Assembly (NCBI RefSeq): GCF_900109525.1 | Contig: NZ_FOAN01000004.1 | Coordinates: 496,001 to 560,000 of the forward strand | Length of the DNA: 64,000 nt | Source: Allobosea lupini | Lineage (GTDB): Bacteria > Pseudomonadota > Alphaproteobacteria > Rhizobiales > Beijerinckiaceae | Reading direction: 5' to 3' | Part shown: in pieces, positions 18,226-29,217 of the stretch | Numbering within the stretch: position 1 is the first letter of the stretch | Layout: each line of letters begins with the position of its first letter | Translations under genes and position numbers: made by a program | The notes under the pieces: generated by a model | Database searches by the model: none | Told to the model about the DNA's origin: nothing | Seen by the model: only the letters and a program-made list of their open reading frames with translations

Positions 18226-19288
18226 GGAAGCCGAGCACGCGCTGCGCCGTCACCGGCGTCAGGTTGCGGAAGCTCTGCTTGGCCCGCTCCAGCACCGGAG
18301 CGGACTTGCCGTCGCCCTTGCGCAAACCGATCAGCGCCCTCGTCGTCTCCCAGGACCAGCCCATGCCGCGCGCCACCAGGAGCACTGCGTCGCGATCGGG
18401 GCCGAAGACGATCTGCTCAGTCGCCGGCAGGGTCAGGCGGGCCAGAGTGGCGACGCCGCAGATCGCATGTTCGATCGCGCCGGAGGTCGCGTATTGCGCC
18501 ACCACGGCTTCGTCGAGCTTGCTGGCTTCGTCGAGGGCCTTGACGTCCGCCAGCGCCTTGCCGAAGCGACCGAGCTCGTCGCCGATGGTCGCCTGGGCCG
18601 AGACGGCTTCGGCGCCGCGCTCGACGGCGCCGGCGACGGAGCCGAGCAGGGATGGTTCGAGCGAGGCTTCGAGGCGGCGGCGGGCCGAGCTCTTAGCAGC
18701 AGCCAGCAACTGCTCGGCGAGATCGCCGGGGATGTCGGCGCGGGTGCCGAGCGTCGCCTGGAGGGCATCGTCCTGGGCGGCGCGCATGACCAGCACGCCC
18801 ATGCCGTGGCGCGAGAAACGGGCGCTCTGATTGGCGGCGACGGCGTGGGTCACGACGCGCCCGCCGCGCAGGATCAGGAAATCGGTGACCGGCTCGCCGA
18901 GGTCCGGACGCTCGGTGATGGCGAGCATGTGATCGCGGCCCTTGGCGGCGGCGATGGCGACGAGATCATGGTCGCTGAGACGCGGCGAGGCGACGAGGAC
19001 CGGGCGCGCCACCGCGATCTCGTCGAGCGCGAGCTGGCGCACGACGCCGCTCGGCGCATTGGGGACCGGAGCGAGCCGCTCCGCCAGTTCGATGCGCGCC
19101 CTCATCTCGATCGCGCGGGCAAGGCGACCGATGACCACGTCGAAGACGCCGACCTGGTCCTCGCCCATCTCGTTGGCCGTGGCCAGGAAGAGGTCGGTCA
19201 GGCGTGACAGGATGACGGCGCGCTCGTCGGTCGAGCCGCGAGCCATCGTCGTCTCGAGATCGCGCAGCAACGCGCCGACAGGACTCAT
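18173..19288 (-). CDS. DUF2336 domain-containing protein
   Basis: 371-aa protein of a family confined mostly to Alphaproteobacteria, function unknown. Helical repeats throughout; characteristic text LARAIEMRARIELAERLAPVP, SPRLSDHDLVAIAAAKGRDH and AVAANQSARFSRHGMGVLVM. No signal peptide or membrane segment. The start MSPVGALLRDLETTM at 19288 is chosen over an upstream ATG at 19303. The 3' end runs 53 bases into trmB; both C-termini look family-like, so the overlap seems real. Confidence 0.85.
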   Translation of the reverse strand: MSPVGALLRDLETTMARGSTDERAVILSRLTDLFLATANEMGEDQVGVFDVVIGRLARAIEMRARIELAERLAPVPNAPSGVVRQLALDEIAVARPVLVASPRLSDHDLVAIAAAKGRDHMLAITERPDLGEPVTDFLILRGGRVVTHAVAANQSARFSRHGMGVLVMRAAQDDALQATLGTRADIPGDLAEQLLAAAKSSARRRLEASLEPSLLGSVAGAVERGAEAVSAQATIGDELGRFGKALADVKALDEASKLDEAVVAQYATSGAIEHAICGVATLARLTLPATEQIVFGPDRDAVLLVARGMGWSWETTRALIGLRKGDGKSAPVLERAKQSFRNLTPVTAQRVLGFLRMRDGAQSDSSAPARP

Positions 19289-19374
19289 CACGCAACCCCA
19301 CACACAACCATCCCCTCTCCTAGCAATGAAGAATGACCAGCCGGTTAGCAGGATCGTCGAAATCGAGGACAGGC

Positions 19375-19402
19375 TTGCAAGATCGCGGAAACGGGACTAG
19401 AT
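19375..19402 (+). promoter_or_regulatory. candidate sigma-70 promoter of the rimP-nusA-infB operon
   Basis: TTGCAA at 19375-19380 and CTAGAT at 19397-19402 with a 16-bp spacer resemble the alphaproteobacterial CTTGAC / CTATAT elements. Transcription would start near 19409, giving a ~60-nt leader that ends in a terminator-like hairpin before rimP. Confidence 0.45.
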
Positions 19403-19439
19403 AGCGCCCAACAGCTCTGGTTTCGGTGTAAGCCGGCGA

Positions 19440-19470
19440 TCAAGAGCGGGCCCACCGGCCCGCTCTTTTT
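19440..19470 (+). terminator. terminator/attenuator hairpin in the rimP leader
   Basis: AAGAGCGGG and CCCGCTCTT arms around an 8-base loop, followed by a TTTTTT tract. It lies between the candidate promoter and rimP, so it would act as an attenuator on the operon, or as the end of a short leader RNA. nusA, encoded downstream, controls termination and is a natural candidate for feedback. Confidence 0.75.
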
Positions 19471-19531
19471 TATTGGCCGAACCGCCCATGAGTGTTTTTT
19501 GGAGCCGGCGGGAGACGGGCGAGCCATACGG

Positions 19532-20230
19532 ATGGTCGAGCAGAACAGCCAGGATCAGGAAGAGCGCATCGTCGTGGAGAGCGGCATCGCCGCGCGCGTC
19601 GCGGCGATCATCGAGCCGGCGATCGTGGATCTCGGCTATCGGCTGGTGCGCGTGCGCATCAGCGCCCAGAACGGCTGCACCGTCCAGATCATGGCCGAGT
19701 TGCCCGACGGCACGATGACTGTCGAAGGCTGCGAGGCCGTGAGCCAGGCGGTTTCGCCGGCGCTGGACGTCGACGATCCCGTTCAGACGGCCTATCATCT
19801 GGAAGTATCGTCGCCGGGCATCGACCGGCCGCTGGTGAGGCCGAGCGATTTCGAGCGCTGGGCCGGTCACCTGACCAAGATCGAGACCAGCGAGCCCTTT
19901 GCCGGGCGCAAGCGCTTCCGCGGCATCCTGCGGGGCGCCAGCGGGACCGACGCCCTGCTGAGCCGCGACGACGCCAAGGCCGACGAGGAGCGCGATGTCG
20001 CGATTCCGATGCGCCTGATCGCCGAGGCGCGGCTGGTGCTGACCGACGCGCTGGTCACCGAATCGCTCCGGCGCGGCAAATCGGGCCTGGCGCCGGAAAT
20101 GCCGCCCGCCGACGAGATCGCCCAGCCCGTACCCGGGCGCGGCAAGTCGCTCGGCCCCCGTGATCCCAAGGCCCGCAAGCCGGGCAAGGGCGCCAAGGGG
20201 CCGGTGAAGAACACACAGAAAGAGGAGTGA
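19532..20230 (+). CDS. rimP: ribosome maturation factor RimP
   Basis: 232 aa; assists 30S subunit assembly. Conserved [40 protein letters not shown] and the [16 protein letters not shown] signature. The C-terminal ~60 residues are a basic low-complexity tail. ATG 19532 is taken as start; a TTG at 19499 is possible but gives an unfamiliar N-terminus. First gene of rimP-nusA-ylxR-infB-rbfA-truB. Confidence 0.93.
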   Translation: MVEQNSQDQEERIVVESGIAARVAAIIEPAIVDLGYRLVRVRISAQNGCTVQIMAELPDGTMTVEGCEAVSQAVSPALDVDDPVQTAYHLEVSSPGIDRPLVRPSDFERWAGHLTKIETSEPFAGRKRFRGILRGASGTDALLSRDDAKADEERDVAIPMRLIAEARLVLTDALVTESLRRGKSGLAPEMPPADEIAQPVPGRGKSLGPRDPKARKPGKGAKGPVKNTQKEE

Positions 20231-20235
20231 GCGCC

Positions 20236-21831
20236 ATGGCCGTCAGCGCCAACCGGCTCGAGCTGTTGCAGATCGCCGACGCCGTCGCCCGCGAGAAGTC
20301 GATCGACCGGCAGATCGTGATCGACGCGATGCAGGACGCGATCGCCAAGGCGGCGCGCTCGCGCTACGGCGCCGAGACAGACGTGCACGCCGAGATCAAC
20401 ACCAAGTCGGGCGAGCTGCGCCTGGCGCGGCATCTCCAGGTCGTCGACCTCGTCGAGAACGGCGCCGTCGAGATCACTGTCGACGAGGCCAAGCGGCACA
20501 ATCCGGCCGCCCAGGTCGGCGACGTGATCGCCGATCCGCTGCCGCCCTTCGATTTCGGCCGCATCGCCGCCCAGTCGGCCAAGCAGGTCATCGTGCAGAA
20601 GGTGCGCGAGGCCGAGCGCGACCGGCAGTATGACGAGTACAAGGACCGCATCGGCGAGATCGTCAACGGCGCGGTCAAGCGCGTCGAATACGGCAATGTC
20701 TTCGTCGATCTCGGCCGTGGCGAGGCGATCATCCGCCGCGACGAGATGATCCCGCGCGAGACCTTCAAGGTCGGCGACCGCGCCCGCGCCTATGTCTACG
20801 ACGTGCGCCGCGAGCCGCGTGGGCCGCAGATCTTCCTGTCCCGCACCCATCCGCAGTTCATGGCCAAGCTGTTCGGCCAGGAAGTGCCGGAGATCTATGA
20901 CGGGATCGTCGAGGTCAAGGCCGTCGCCCGCGATCCGGGCTCGCGCGCCAAGATCGCGGTGATCTCGCGCGATTCCTCGATCGACCCGGTCGGCGCCTGC
21001 GTCGGCATGCGCGGCTCGCGCGTGCAGGCCGTGGTCGGCGAGCTCCAGGGCGAGAAGATCGACATCATCCCGTGGTCGCCCGATGTCGCGACGTTCGTCG
21101 TCAACGCACTGCAGCCGGCGGAAGTCGCCAAGGTCGTGCTGGACGAGGAAGCCGACAAGATCGAGGTCGTGGTGCCGGACGAGCAGCTCTCGCTCGCCAT
21201 CGGCCGCCGCGGCCAGAATGTCCGCCTGGCGTCGCAGCTCACCGGCTGGGATATCGACATCCTGACCGAGGCCGAGGAGTCCGAGCGCCGCCAGAAGGAG
21301 TTCGTGCAGCGCACCGAGCTGTTCATGAACGCCCTCAATGTCGACGAGACCGTCGGCCAGCTGCTCGCTTCGGAAGGCTTCCGCTCGGTCGAGGAAGTGG
21401 CCTATGTCGAGCCGAGCGAGTTGTCCTCGATCGAGGGCTTCGACGAAGACACCGCCGCCGAGATCCAGAATCGCGCCCAGGAATATCTGGCCACGATCGA
21501 GGCCGAGCTCGACGACAAGCGCAAGGCGCTGGGGGTCGAGGACGCGCTGCGCGAGGTCGAGGGCGTCACCACCGCGATGATGGTCGCGCTCGGCGAGAAC
21601 GACGTGAAGAGCGTCGAGGACCTTGCGGGCTGCGCAACCGACGATCTGGTCGGCTGGACCGAGCGCAAGGATGGCGAGAGCACCCGCCATTCCGGCTATC
21701 TCGACGGCTTCGACCTGTCGCGGCAGGATGCCGAGGCGATCGTGATGGCCGCCCGCGTCAAGGCGGGCTGGATCGAGGCGCCGGAGCCGGAAGCCGAGGC
21801 GGAGGCTGAGACCGAGGAGTCGCAGGCCTGA
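20236..21831 (+). CDS. nusA: transcription termination/antitermination factor NusA
   Basis: 531 aa. N-terminal RNAP-binding domain (to ~125), S1 domain (~130-200, VKRVEYGNVFVDLGRGEAII), two KH domains (~230-345, VGACVGMRGSRVQAVVGELQ), and C-terminal helix-hairpin-helix repeats (~360-520). ATG 20236 is preferred to GTG 20227 because AGGAG lies at a proper distance. Modulates pausing, Rho-dependent and intrinsic termination. Confidence 0.96.
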   Translation: MAVSANRLELLQIADAVAREKSIDRQIVIDAMQDAIAKAARSRYGAETDVHAEINTKSGELRLARHLQVVDLVENGAVEITVDEAKRHNPAAQVGDVIADPLPPFDFGRIAAQSAKQVIVQKVREAERDRQYDEYKDRIGEIVNGAVKRVEYGNVFVDLGRGEAIIRRDEMIPRETFKVGDRARAYVYDVRREPRGPQIFLSRTHPQFMAKLFGQEVPEIYDGIVEVKAVARDPGSRAKIAVISRDSSIDPVGACVGMRGSRVQAVVGELQGEKIDIIPWSPDVATFVVNALQPAEVAKVVLDEEADKIEVVVPDEQLSLAIGRRGQNVRLASQLTGWDIDILTEAEESERRQKEFVQRTELFMNALNVDETVGQLLASEGFRSVEEVAYVEPSELSSIEGFDEDTAAEIQNRAQEYLATIEAELDDKRKALGVEDALREVEGVTTAMMVALGENDVKSVEDLAGCATDDLVGWTERKDGESTRHSGYLDGFDLSRQDAEAIVMAARVKAGWIEAPEPEAEAEAETEESQA

Positions 21832-21847
21832 GCCGGGGCAGCGCAAG

Positions 21848-22537
21848 ATGAACCGGCGCGCCGAACGCGAGGGTCCGGAGCGGACCTGCGTGGTGACGCG
21901 CCAGGGCCGGGCGCCGGATGACCTGATCCGCTTCGTGGTCGGTCCCGGCGAGGTCTTGGTGCCGGACATCAGGCGCAAGCTGCCGGGACGCGGCGTCTGG
22001 GTCTCGCTCAGCGCTGCCGCAGTCCGCGAAGCGGTCAAGCGACGCGCGTTCGAGCGCTCGCTGAAGATGAAGGTCACGGTTTCGCCCGAGCTGGCGGCCG
22101 AGGTCGATGCGCTGCTGGTCCGGGACGCGATCCAGGCGCTGGCGATGGCGAACAAGGCGGGACTGGTCTCGACCGGCTTCGCCAAGGTCGAGGCCCAGGC
22201 GGAAGCAGGGCGCCCTGCCGCGGTGATCGCCGCGAGCGACGGCGCCGAGGACGGAAAGCGCAAGATCGGCCAGGCGCTGCGGCGTGCACCGGGGCCGAAA
22301 GAGATACCGGTCGTGGCGATTTTCGCCGCGGCTGAACTGGAACTGGCGCTGGGGCGTGAGCATGTGATACATGCAGCGCTTGCTCCGGGTCCGGCGACTG
22401 AGGGTTTCCTCGCGCGCTGGCGTCGGCTCATCCGTTTTCGGATGAACGATGCTGGCGAAACGGCGTTCATCGACCCGGCTGAATCCGACGTACGCGACCA
22501 GACGAAGACCGAACCGGCAGGACCGACAGCGGAATGA
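21848..22537 (+). CDS. DUF448/YlxR RNA-binding protein
   Basis: 229 aa. N-terminal YlxR domain with [19 protein letters not shown] and [13 protein letters not shown]-terminal ribosomal L7Ae-like region (~110-200). This fused form is common between nusA and infB in Alphaproteobacteria. YlxR homologues bind RNA and have been linked to RNase P in some bacteria; its role here is not known. Its stop overlaps the infB ATG by four bases. Confidence 0.9.
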   Translation: MNRRAEREGPERTCVVTRQGRAPDDLIRFVVGPGEVLVPDIRRKLPGRGVWVSLSAAAVREAVKRRAFERSLKMKVTVSPELAAEVDALLVRDAIQALAMANKAGLVSTGFAKVEAQAEAGRPAAVIAASDGAEDGKRKIGQALRRAPGPKEIPVVAIFAAAELELALGREHVIHAALAPGPATEGFLARWRRLIRFRMNDAGETAFIDPAESDVRDQTKTEPAGPTAE

Positions 22538-25374
22538 GTGATACCAAGACCCCCGGCGACAAGACCTTGAGCGTGACGCCTCCCAAGACGTTGTCGCTGA
22601 AGCGACCTGTCGAGCAGAGCACGGTTCGGCAGAGCTTCTCGCATGGGCGCACGAAGCAGGTCGTCGTCGAGGTCAAGCGCCGCGTCAGCGGCCACGAACC
22701 CGTGGCAGCTCCGGTTGCCCGTGCCCCGCAGCCACAGCAGCAGGCTCCGACGCCGCCGCGGCCACAGGCACCGCAGCCCGCGCCACAAGCCAGCCGCCCG
22801 GCCGGCAGCATGCTGCTGCGCACGCTCTCGGACGATGAGAAGGACGCGCGCCAGCGCGCCCTCTCCGACGCCCGCGCCACCGAGGCGGAGGCCCGCGCCC
22901 GCGCCGAGGAGGAAGCGCGCCAGCGCGCCGCCCGTGAGCAGCGTGAACGCGCCGAGCGCGAGGCCGCCCAGGCGCGCCAGCGCGAGGAAGAAGACCGCAG
23001 GCGTCAGGAAGACGAGCATAAGCGCCGGGCCGAGAGTGCGGCCCGCCAGCGCATGAGCGAGGAGGCTGCCCCGCCGCGGCCCGCGCCGCCGCGCGATGCT
23101 GCGCCTTCGGCTGCTCCCTCTGCTCCGTCCTACACCCAGACGCCGCGTCCTGCTCCGTCCGGCCCCCGGGAGACGCGCGAATTCGGCGGACCGCGTCCGC
23201 CGGCGCGCGATGTCGGTGCCCGCCCGCCGCGCCTGGATTTCCGGCCGCCCCGTTCGGACTCGCCGCGCCCGCCGCGCCCCGATGCCAATGCGACCGCCGA
23301 GCCGCTCGTCGCCCGGCCCGCGCGCCAAGCGCCCTCTTCGGCAGGCGCGCCGCGCAGCCGTCCCGATGATGGCGAGGCGCGTCCCGCCTTCCGTCGCCCC
23401 GGCGGCAGCCCCGGCGGTGCACCCCGCGGCGCCCCGGCTCCGGCTCCGAAGACCCCGAAAGTCGGCGAGAAGCCGCGCGGCCGCCTGACGCTGTCGACCG
23501 CCACGGGCGGGGACGACGAGCGGACACGCTCGCTCGCCTCGTTCCGTCGCCGCGTGCAGCGCATGACCGGCCATCGTGCCTCGGATGTCGCCAAGGAGCG
23601 CGTGATGCGCGAGGTGATCATCCCGGAGACGATCACCATCCAGGAACTCGCCAACCGCATGACCGAGCGGGGCGTCGACGTCATCCGCCTGCTGATGAAG
23701 CAGGGCGCGATGCACAAGATCACCGACGTGATCGACGCCGACACCGCCCAGCTCGTGGCCGAGGAAATGGGCCACACCGTCAAGCGCGTCGCCGAATCCG
23801 ACGTCGAGGAAGGCCTGTTCGACACGCCGGACACCGACGAGACCCTGGTCTCGCGCCCGGCGGTCGTGACGATCATGGGCCATGTCGACCACGGCAAGAC
23901 CTCGCTGCTCGACGCGATCCGCAAGACCCATGTCGTCTCCGGCGAAGCCGGCGGCATCACCCAGCATATCGGCGCCTATCAGGTGACGACGCCGAACGGT
24001 GCCAAGGTGACCTTCATCGACACGCCCGGCCACGCCGCCTTCACGGCGATGCGCGCCCGCGGCGCCAAGGTGACGGACGTGGTCGTGCTCGTGGTCGCGG
24101 CCGATGACGGCGTGATGCCGCAGACGGTCGAGGCCATCAACCATGCCAAGGCGGCGAAGGTGCCGCTGATCGTGGCGATCAACAAGATCGACAAGTCCGA
24201 CGCCAACCCTGACCGGGTCCGGTCCGAGCTGCTGCAATACGAGATCCAGGTCGAGTCGCTCGGCGGCGAGACGCTGGAGATCGAGGTCTCGGCCAAGACC
24301 GGCCAGGGGCTCGACGCGCTGCTCGAAGCGATCGCGCTGCAGGCCGAGGTGCTCGACATCAAGGCCAACCCCGAGCGCGCCGCAGAAGGCACGGTGATCG
24401 AGGCCAAGCTCGACCGCGGCCGCGGCCCGGTCGCGACCGTCCTTGTCCAGCGCGGCACCCTGCGCACCGGGGACATCGTCGTCGCCGGCGCAGAATGGGG
24501 CCGCGTCCGCGCGCTGATCTCCGATACCGGCGCCCAGATCAAGGAAGCGGGGCCGTCGCTTCCGGTCGAGGTGCTCGGCTTCAACGGCACGCCGGAAGCC
24601 GGCGATCGCGTCGCGGTCGTCGAGTCGGAAGCCCGTGCCCGCGAGATCACCGACTACCGCGAGCGTCAGAAGCGCGATCGGCTGGCCGCCCGCGGCGCCG
24701 GCTCGGGTGCCGGCCGCTCGTTGGCCGAGATGATGCGCGAGCTCAAGGAAGGTGCCGGCCGCAAGGAGTTCCCGCTCGTCGTCAAGGGCGACGTGCAGGG
24801 CTCGGTCGAGGCCATCGTCGGCTCGCTCGAGAAGGTCGGCAATGACGAGGTTCGCGCCCGCGTACTCTCGTCCGGCGTCGGCGCGATCACCGAATCCGAC
24901 GTCACGCTGGCCCAGGCTTCGGGTGCGGTGGTGATCGGCTTCAACGTCCGCGCCCACAAGGAAGCGCGCGAAGCGGCCGAGCGGGCCGGGGTCGAGATCC
25001 GTTACTACAGCATCATCTACAACCTGATGGACGATGTGAAGGACGCGATGTCGGGCCTGCTGGCACCGACCCTGCGCGAGACCATGCTCGGCAATGCGCA
25101 GATCCTCGAGATCTTCAACGTCTCGAAGGTCGGCAAGATCGCCGGCTGCCGCGTCACCGACGGCACGATCGAGCGCGGCGCCAATGTCCGCCTGATCCGC
25201 GATGGCGTCGTGGTTCACGAAGGCAAGCTCGCCCAGCTCAAGCGCTTCAAGGACGACGCCAAGGAAGTGGTCGCCGGCCAGGAATGCGGCATGTCCTTCG
25301 AGAACTACCAGGACATGCGCGCTGGCGACGTGATCGAGTGCTTCCGCGTCGAGGAGATCAAGCGCAGCCTCTGA
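22534..25374 (+). CDS. infB: translation initiation factor IF-2
   Basis: 946 aa GTPase that delivers fMet-tRNA to the 30S subunit. Long N-terminal Ala/Arg/Glu/Pro-rich low-complexity region (~50-310), IF-2 N domain (~350-420), then the G domain with Walker A GHVDHGKT at 449-456, G3 DTPGHAAF, G4 NKIDKSD, and domains II-IV. The low-complexity stretch creates long spurious open frames on both strands. Confidence 0.97.
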   Translation: MSDTKTPGDKTLSVTPPKTLSLKRPVEQSTVRQSFSHGRTKQVVVEVKRRVSGHEPVAAPVARAPQPQQQAPTPPRPQAPQPAPQASRPAGSMLLRTLSDDEKDARQRALSDARATEAEARARAEEEARQRAAREQRERAEREAAQARQREEEDRRRQEDEHKRRAESAARQRMSEEAAPPRPAPPRDAAPSAAPSAPSYTQTPRPAPSGPRETREFGGPRPPARDVGARPPRLDFRPPRSDSPRPPRPDANATAEPLVARPARQAPSSAGAPRSRPDDGEARPAFRRPGGSPGGAPRGAPAPAPKTPKVGEKPRGRLTLSTATGGDDERTRSLASFRRRVQRMTGHRASDVAKERVMREVIIPETITIQELANRMTERGVDVIRLLMKQGAMHKITDVIDADTAQLVAEEMGHTVKRVAESDVEEGLFDTPDTDETLVSRPAVVTIMGHVDHGKTSLLDAIRKTHVVSGEAGGITQHIGAYQVTTPNGAKVTFIDTPGHAAFTAMRARGAKVTDVVVLVVAADDGVMPQTVEAINHAKAAKVPLIVAINKIDKSDANPDRVRSELLQYEIQVESLGGETLEIEVSAKTGQGLDALLEAIALQAEVLDIKANPERAAEGTVIEAKLDRGRGPVATVLVQRGTLRTGDIVVAGAEWGRVRALISDTGAQIKEAGPSLPVEVLGFNGTPEAGDRVAVVESEARAREITDYRERQKRDRLAARGAGSGAGRSLAEMMRELKEGAGRKEFPLVVKGDVQGSVEAIVGSLEKVGNDEVRARVLSSGVGAITESDVTLAQASGAVVIGFNVRAHKEAREAAERAGVEIRYYSIIYNLMDDVKDAMSGLLAPTLRETMLGNAQILEIFNVSKVGKIAGCRVTDGTIERGANVRLIRDGVVVHEGKLAQLKRFKDDAKEVVAGQECGMSFENYQDMRAGDVIECFRVEEIKRSL

Positions 25375-25403
25375 CAGGCACGCTTGCTCCCGGATGTTTT
25401 GAG

Positions 25404-25427
25404 ATGGCCGGGCTTTCGCCCGGCCAT
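25404..25427 (+). other. stem-loop between infB and rbfA
   Basis: Perfect 10-base arms ATGGCCGGGC / GCCCGGCCAT with a TTTC loop, 30 bases past the infB stop. No T-run; probably an mRNA processing or stability hairpin inside the operon. Confidence 0.6.
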
Positions 25428-25474
25428 GACGTTTCAAACCCGTCCATCCGGTCCGATCCCGGAGAACGAGAACC

Positions 25475-25933
25475 ATGGCAAAGAAACCAAACACTCAGGG
25501 CTCCGGGCCCTCGCAGCGGCAATTGCGTGTCGGCGAACTGATCCGGCATGCGCTGGCGGAGATGCTGGCGCGCGGCGACATCCATGACGATGTGCTGGCG
25601 AAGCACGTCATCACCGTGCCCGAGGTCCGGCTCTCGCCCGATCTCAAGCTCGCGACCTGCTACATCATGCCTCTCGGCGGCCAGGACGTCGCGGCGGTGC
25701 TGAAGGCCCTCGACGGGCACAAGCGCCATATCCGCGGCGAGATCGCCCATCGGGTGAACCTGAAATATGCGCCGAACGTCCGCTTCCTGCAGGATGAGAG
25801 CTTCGCCGAGGCCGAGCGCATCGATGCGCTGCTCTATTCGGACAAGGTGCGCCAGGACATCCTGAAGCAGCCGCTGCGCATCGACCAGGGCACGGACCAC
25901 GACCAGCAAGACAAGCACCATGACGACGACTGA
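25475..25933 (+). CDS. rbfA: 30S ribosome-binding factor RbfA
   Basis: 152 aa with the KH-type RbfA fold; needed for 16S 5' end processing and late 30S assembly. Conserved [37 protein letters not shown] and [20 protein letters not shown]. The acidic His-rich tail overlaps the truB start by 14 bases. Confidence 0.95.
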   Translation: MAKKPNTQGSGPSQRQLRVGELIRHALAEMLARGDIHDDVLAKHVITVPEVRLSPDLKLATCYIMPLGGQDVAAVLKALDGHKRHIRGEIAHRVNLKYAPNVRFLQDESFAEAERIDALLYSDKVRQDILKQPLRIDQGTDHDQQDKHHDDD

Positions 25934-26867
25934 CGAGAACCGCCCGGCAGAGGCGGATGGCGGCCGGCCGCCGCGGCCCAAGAAGCGCGACGTGCATGGC
26001 TGGGTCGTGCTCGACAAGCCGATCGGGATGACCTCGACCCATGCGGTCGCCGTGGTGAAGCGCGCCTACAACGCCAAGAAGGCCGGCCATGCCGGCACGC
26101 TCGATCCCCTCGCCTCGGGCCTTCTGCCGATCGCGCTGGGCGAAGCGACCAAGACCGTCCCCTTCGTGATGGACGGGCGCAAGGCCTATGAGTTCACCGT
26201 CGCCTGGGGCTCGCAGACCGATACGGACGACACTGAGGGCAAGGTCGTCGCGACCTCCGAGCTCCGGCCGGACGAGCCGGCGATCGCGGCCTTGCTGCCG
26301 CGCTTCACCGGCACGATCCAGCAGGTGCCGCCGAAGTTCTCGGCGATCAAGATCGCCGGCGAGCGCGCCTACGACCTTGCCCGTGACGGCGAGGAGGTGA
26401 CGCTGGAGGCCCGCCCCGTCGAGATCACCGCGCTGCGCATCGTCCGCCATGACGGCCCGACCACGACCTTCGAGGCCGAGTGCGGCAAGGGCACCTATGT
26501 CCGCGCCATCGCCAGGGATCTCGGCCTGGCGCTCGGCTGTCTCGGCCATGTCGCGCATCTGCGCCGCACCCGAGTCGGCCCGTTCGCGGTGACGGATGCG
26601 GCGACGGTCGAGGCGCTGCGCGACTGCGACGGCGACAGCGCCGCAGAAGCGCTGCTGCCGGTCTCGGCGGCCCTGCAGCTGATCCCGGAGATCGTGGTGC
26701 ATCGCGACGCCGCGCTCCGGCTCAAGCGCGGCCAGAGCGTGCTGCTGCGCGGCCGCGACGCCCCGCTGGAGGCCGATGCCGTCTACGCGGTGAGCGGCGG
26801 CGTGCTGATCGCCACGGGCTCGATTACCCAGGGCGAGTTCGTCCCGCATCGTGTGTTCAACCTGTAG
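25920..26867 (+). CDS. truB: tRNA pseudouridine(55) synthase TruB
   Basis: 315 aa. Catalytic Asp62 lies in the motif [34 protein letters not shown] near residue 30 and [13 protein letters not shown] are also typical; a C-terminal PUA-like part ends the protein. In other Rhizobiales rpsO and pnp follow truB; here about 9 kb of other genes intervene. Confidence 0.96.
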   Translation: MTTTDENRPAEADGGRPPRPKKRDVHGWVVLDKPIGMTSTHAVAVVKRAYNAKKAGHAGTLDPLASGLLPIALGEATKTVPFVMDGRKAYEFTVAWGSQTDTDDTEGKVVATSELRPDEPAIAALLPRFTGTIQQVPPKFSAIKIAGERAYDLARDGEEVTLEARPVEITALRIVRHDGPTTTFEAECGKGTYVRAIARDLGLALGCLGHVAHLRRTRVGPFAVTDAATVEALRDCDGDSAAEALLPVSAALQLIPEIVVHRDAALRLKRGQSVLLRGRDAPLEADAVYAVSGGVLIATGSITQGEFVPHRVFNL

Positions 26868-27039
26868 AGGAGCACTCTCAAAAACACACGCATTCCGCGG
26901 TCAATTTTGTACTGAATGGAACGAACTCTTTGAAAATCGGCGCCTTTAGGGTCGATTTCGAGCCCTTTTAAAGCGAAATTTACCTGTTTCGACGGGTTCT
27001 TGAGTGCTGGCCCATATCGGCCGCCTCAAGGAGCCGTTC

Positions 27040-29115
27040 GTGAAGAAGCTCGCCTCGCTCTGGCTACCCATTTCCAACCGGCTCGCGATCGTCGGCCTCG
27101 CCATCTTCGCTGCCGCGATTGCGGCATCGGTGATCGTCTCGATCCGCGCCGCCGACAACGCCATGCGCGAGCGGGCTCAGGCCAGCCTGACCGTCAACAT
27201 CAACCTGCTGCGGGATATCCTCAGCGCCAAGGGCGAGCCACGGCTGGAGGGCGACAAGCTCTATTTCGGCTCGGAGCCGGTCAACGGCAACTTTGCTGCT
27301 GTCGACAAGGTCAAGGCGCTCTCCGGCGGCACCGCGACCGTGTTCATGGGCGATACGCGCGTCTCGACCAACGTCCAGAAGCCGGATGGCGGGCGTGCGG
27401 TCGGAACCAAGCTGGCGCAAGGCGCAGCCAATGACGCCGTCTTCAAGGAGCGCCGTACCTATTCCGGGGCCGCCGACATCCTCGGTGTCCCCTATTTCAC
27501 CATCTACGAGCCGATCGTCCAGAAGTCGAACAATGCAGTGATCGGCATTCTCTATGTCGGCATCAAGCAGTCGGATTTCCTCACCGTCATCGACGAGATG
27601 ATCCGCAACAACGTCATCGCCGGCCTCGTCATCGCCGCGATCGGCGGCGCGCTGCTGTTCTGGCTGACGCGTCGGACATTGAGGCCTCTCGGCCAGCTCA
27701 AGGATTCGATGCTGAAGCTGGCAGCCGGTGATCTCGCCAGCGAGCCGCCGAAGCTGCGCAGCGGCGACGAGGTCGCGGCCATGGCCGACGCGGTGGCCGT
27801 GCTGCGGAAGGCAGCAATCGAGAAGGCGCGGCTGGAAACCGAAGCGAGGGAGCAGTCGGAGCGCAGCGACGCCGAACGCCGCAGCAACCAGGCCGAGCGC
27901 GAGCGCACGGCTGAGCAGCAACGCGACCACGCACGGCAACAGGAGGCGATCGTCCGCGCCCTCGCCGCCGGGCTGGAGCGCCTCGCCCACGCCGACCTGA
28001 CCTGCCGGATCGAGGATGCCTTCCCGGCGGAGTACGAGCAGTTGCGGGCCGATTTCAACGAAGCCGTCGATCGCCTCTCTGCCACGGTGTCGACGATCCA
28101 GGTGACGGCGTCGGATGTCGGGATCGCGGCGCGCGAGATCAACACGGGCGCCGACGATCTGTCGAAGCGCACCGAGGAGCAGGCCTCCTCGCTCGAGGAG
28201 ACCGCGGCGACGACCGAAGAGCTGGCGGCCTCGGTGAAGGCGTCGGCCCAGGGCGCGCGCCAGGCGGCGGCGGTCGCCGAGGAGGCGATGAAGGCGGCTC
28301 AGGACGGCGGCGCCATCGCCGGCGAAGCGGTCAGCGCCATGGCGCGGATCGAGGACGCCTCGCGCAAGATCTCCGACATCATCCGCGTCATCGACGACAT
28401 CGCCTTCCAGACCAACCTGCTGGCGCTCAACGCCGCGGTCGAGGCGGCAAGGGCCGGCGATGCCGGCAAGGGCTTTGCCGTGGTCGCGAGCGAAGTGCGC
28501 ACGCTCGCCCAGCGCTCCGGCGAGGCGGCCAAGGACATCTCCGGGCTGATCTCATCGTCCAATGCCGAGGTCGAGGCGGGGGTGAAGCTGGTGCGCCGGG
28601 CCGGCGAGTCGCTGGAGACGATCCTGGCGGCGTCGCGGAAGGTCACCGGCACGATCCAGGAGATCTCGGCGGCGGCGGGCGAGCAGGCCAACGGCATCGA
28701 GGAGATGAGCCAGGCGGTCGCCCATCTCGACGAGATGACGCAGGCCAATGCGGCGCTGGCCGAACAGAGCGCCGCCTCGGCGGGAGCGCTGTCGGGCCGG
28801 ATCGGCGAGCTCAATACGCTGGTGGCGAGCTTCCGCACCGGGAACGCCGCCCACGGCGCCATGGCGCCTGCACCGGCCTTCGCCGGCCCGGGAACGCGTC
28901 CGGCTGCCCGGCCGGCGATGCGCGCCCCCGCCCGCCCTGCCGGCACCATGCCGCATGCCGCCGGCCCGGCGGATCGGGGGAGCGGCCAGGCGCCCGAGCC
29001 GGAGCGTTTGCGCCAGCTCGCCGAAGCCGCCTTCGCCCAGAGCAAGGCCACTGCTCCCCAGCCCCGCAAGGCCGCGAACGGACGCGCCAGCGATGCGGGA
29101 TGGGAGGAGTTCTAG
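27040..29115 (+). CDS. methyl-accepting chemotaxis protein with Cache sensor
   Basis: 691 aa. First membrane helix (residues ~10-32), a periplasmic single-Cache domain (~35-185, with [14 protein letters not shown]-like text near its end), second helix (~190-212), HAMP (~213-265), a linker, and the MCP signalling domain with the hairpin tip [20 protein letters not shown]. The C-terminus ends in GWEEF, a CheR/CheB-docking pentapeptide (compare NWETF). GTG 27040 is chosen because AAGGAG lies six bases upstream. No che genes are nearby. Ligand unknown. Confidence 0.92.
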   Translation: MKKLASLWLPISNRLAIVGLAIFAAAIAASVIVSIRAADNAMRERAQASLTVNINLLRDILSAKGEPRLEGDKLYFGSEPVNGNFAAVDKVKALSGGTATVFMGDTRVSTNVQKPDGGRAVGTKLAQGAANDAVFKERRTYSGAADILGVPYFTIYEPIVQKSNNAVIGILYVGIKQSDFLTVIDEMIRNNVIAGLVIAAIGGALLFWLTRRTLRPLGQLKDSMLKLAAGDLASEPPKLRSGDEVAAMADAVAVLRKAAIEKARLETEAREQSERSDAERRSNQAERERTAEQQRDHARQQEAIVRALAAGLERLAHADLTCRIEDAFPAEYEQLRADFNEAVDRLSATVSTIQVTASDVGIAAREINTGADDLSKRTEEQASSLEETAATTEELAASVKASAQGARQAAAVAEEAMKAAQDGGAIAGEAVSAMARIEDASRKISDIIRVIDDIAFQTNLLALNAAVEAARAGDAGKGFAVVASEVRTLAQRSGEAAKDISGLISSSNAEVEAGVKLVRRAGESLETILAASRKVTGTIQEISAAAGEQANGIEEMSQAVAHLDEMTQANAALAEQSAASAGALSGRIGELNTLVASFRTGNAAHGAMAPAPAFAGPGTRPAARPAMRAPARPAGTMPHAAGPADRGSGQAPEPERLRQLAEAAFAQSKATAPQPRKAANGRASDAGWEEF

Positions 29116-29217
29116 AGCATTCTCGAGCGAGGCGGATACCGGTTCGCGTGAAGAAAATGCGATAAAACAAAGACCTGGAGCATTTCCGCGATTCGGAGAA
29201 ACACGGGAATGCTCTAG
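29112..29217. repeat. palindromic intergenic repeat element (MCP-araC)
   Basis: CTAGAGCATTC at 29112-29122 is repeated inverted as GAATGCTCTAG at 29207-29217; inner sequences partly pair. The element fills the whole gap between the two convergent genes and its ends supply both stop codons: TAG at 29113-29115 for the chemoreceptor and, on the other strand, TAG at 29214-29216 for the AraC regulator. The CTAGAGCA end matches the element after tsaB. Confidence 0.75.

Noticed and set aside
19867-25494. 1875-codon open frame on the minus strand
   Set aside because: Antisense to rimP, nusA, ylxR and infB; an artefact of high GC and biased third positions. The sense genes have clear family motifs.
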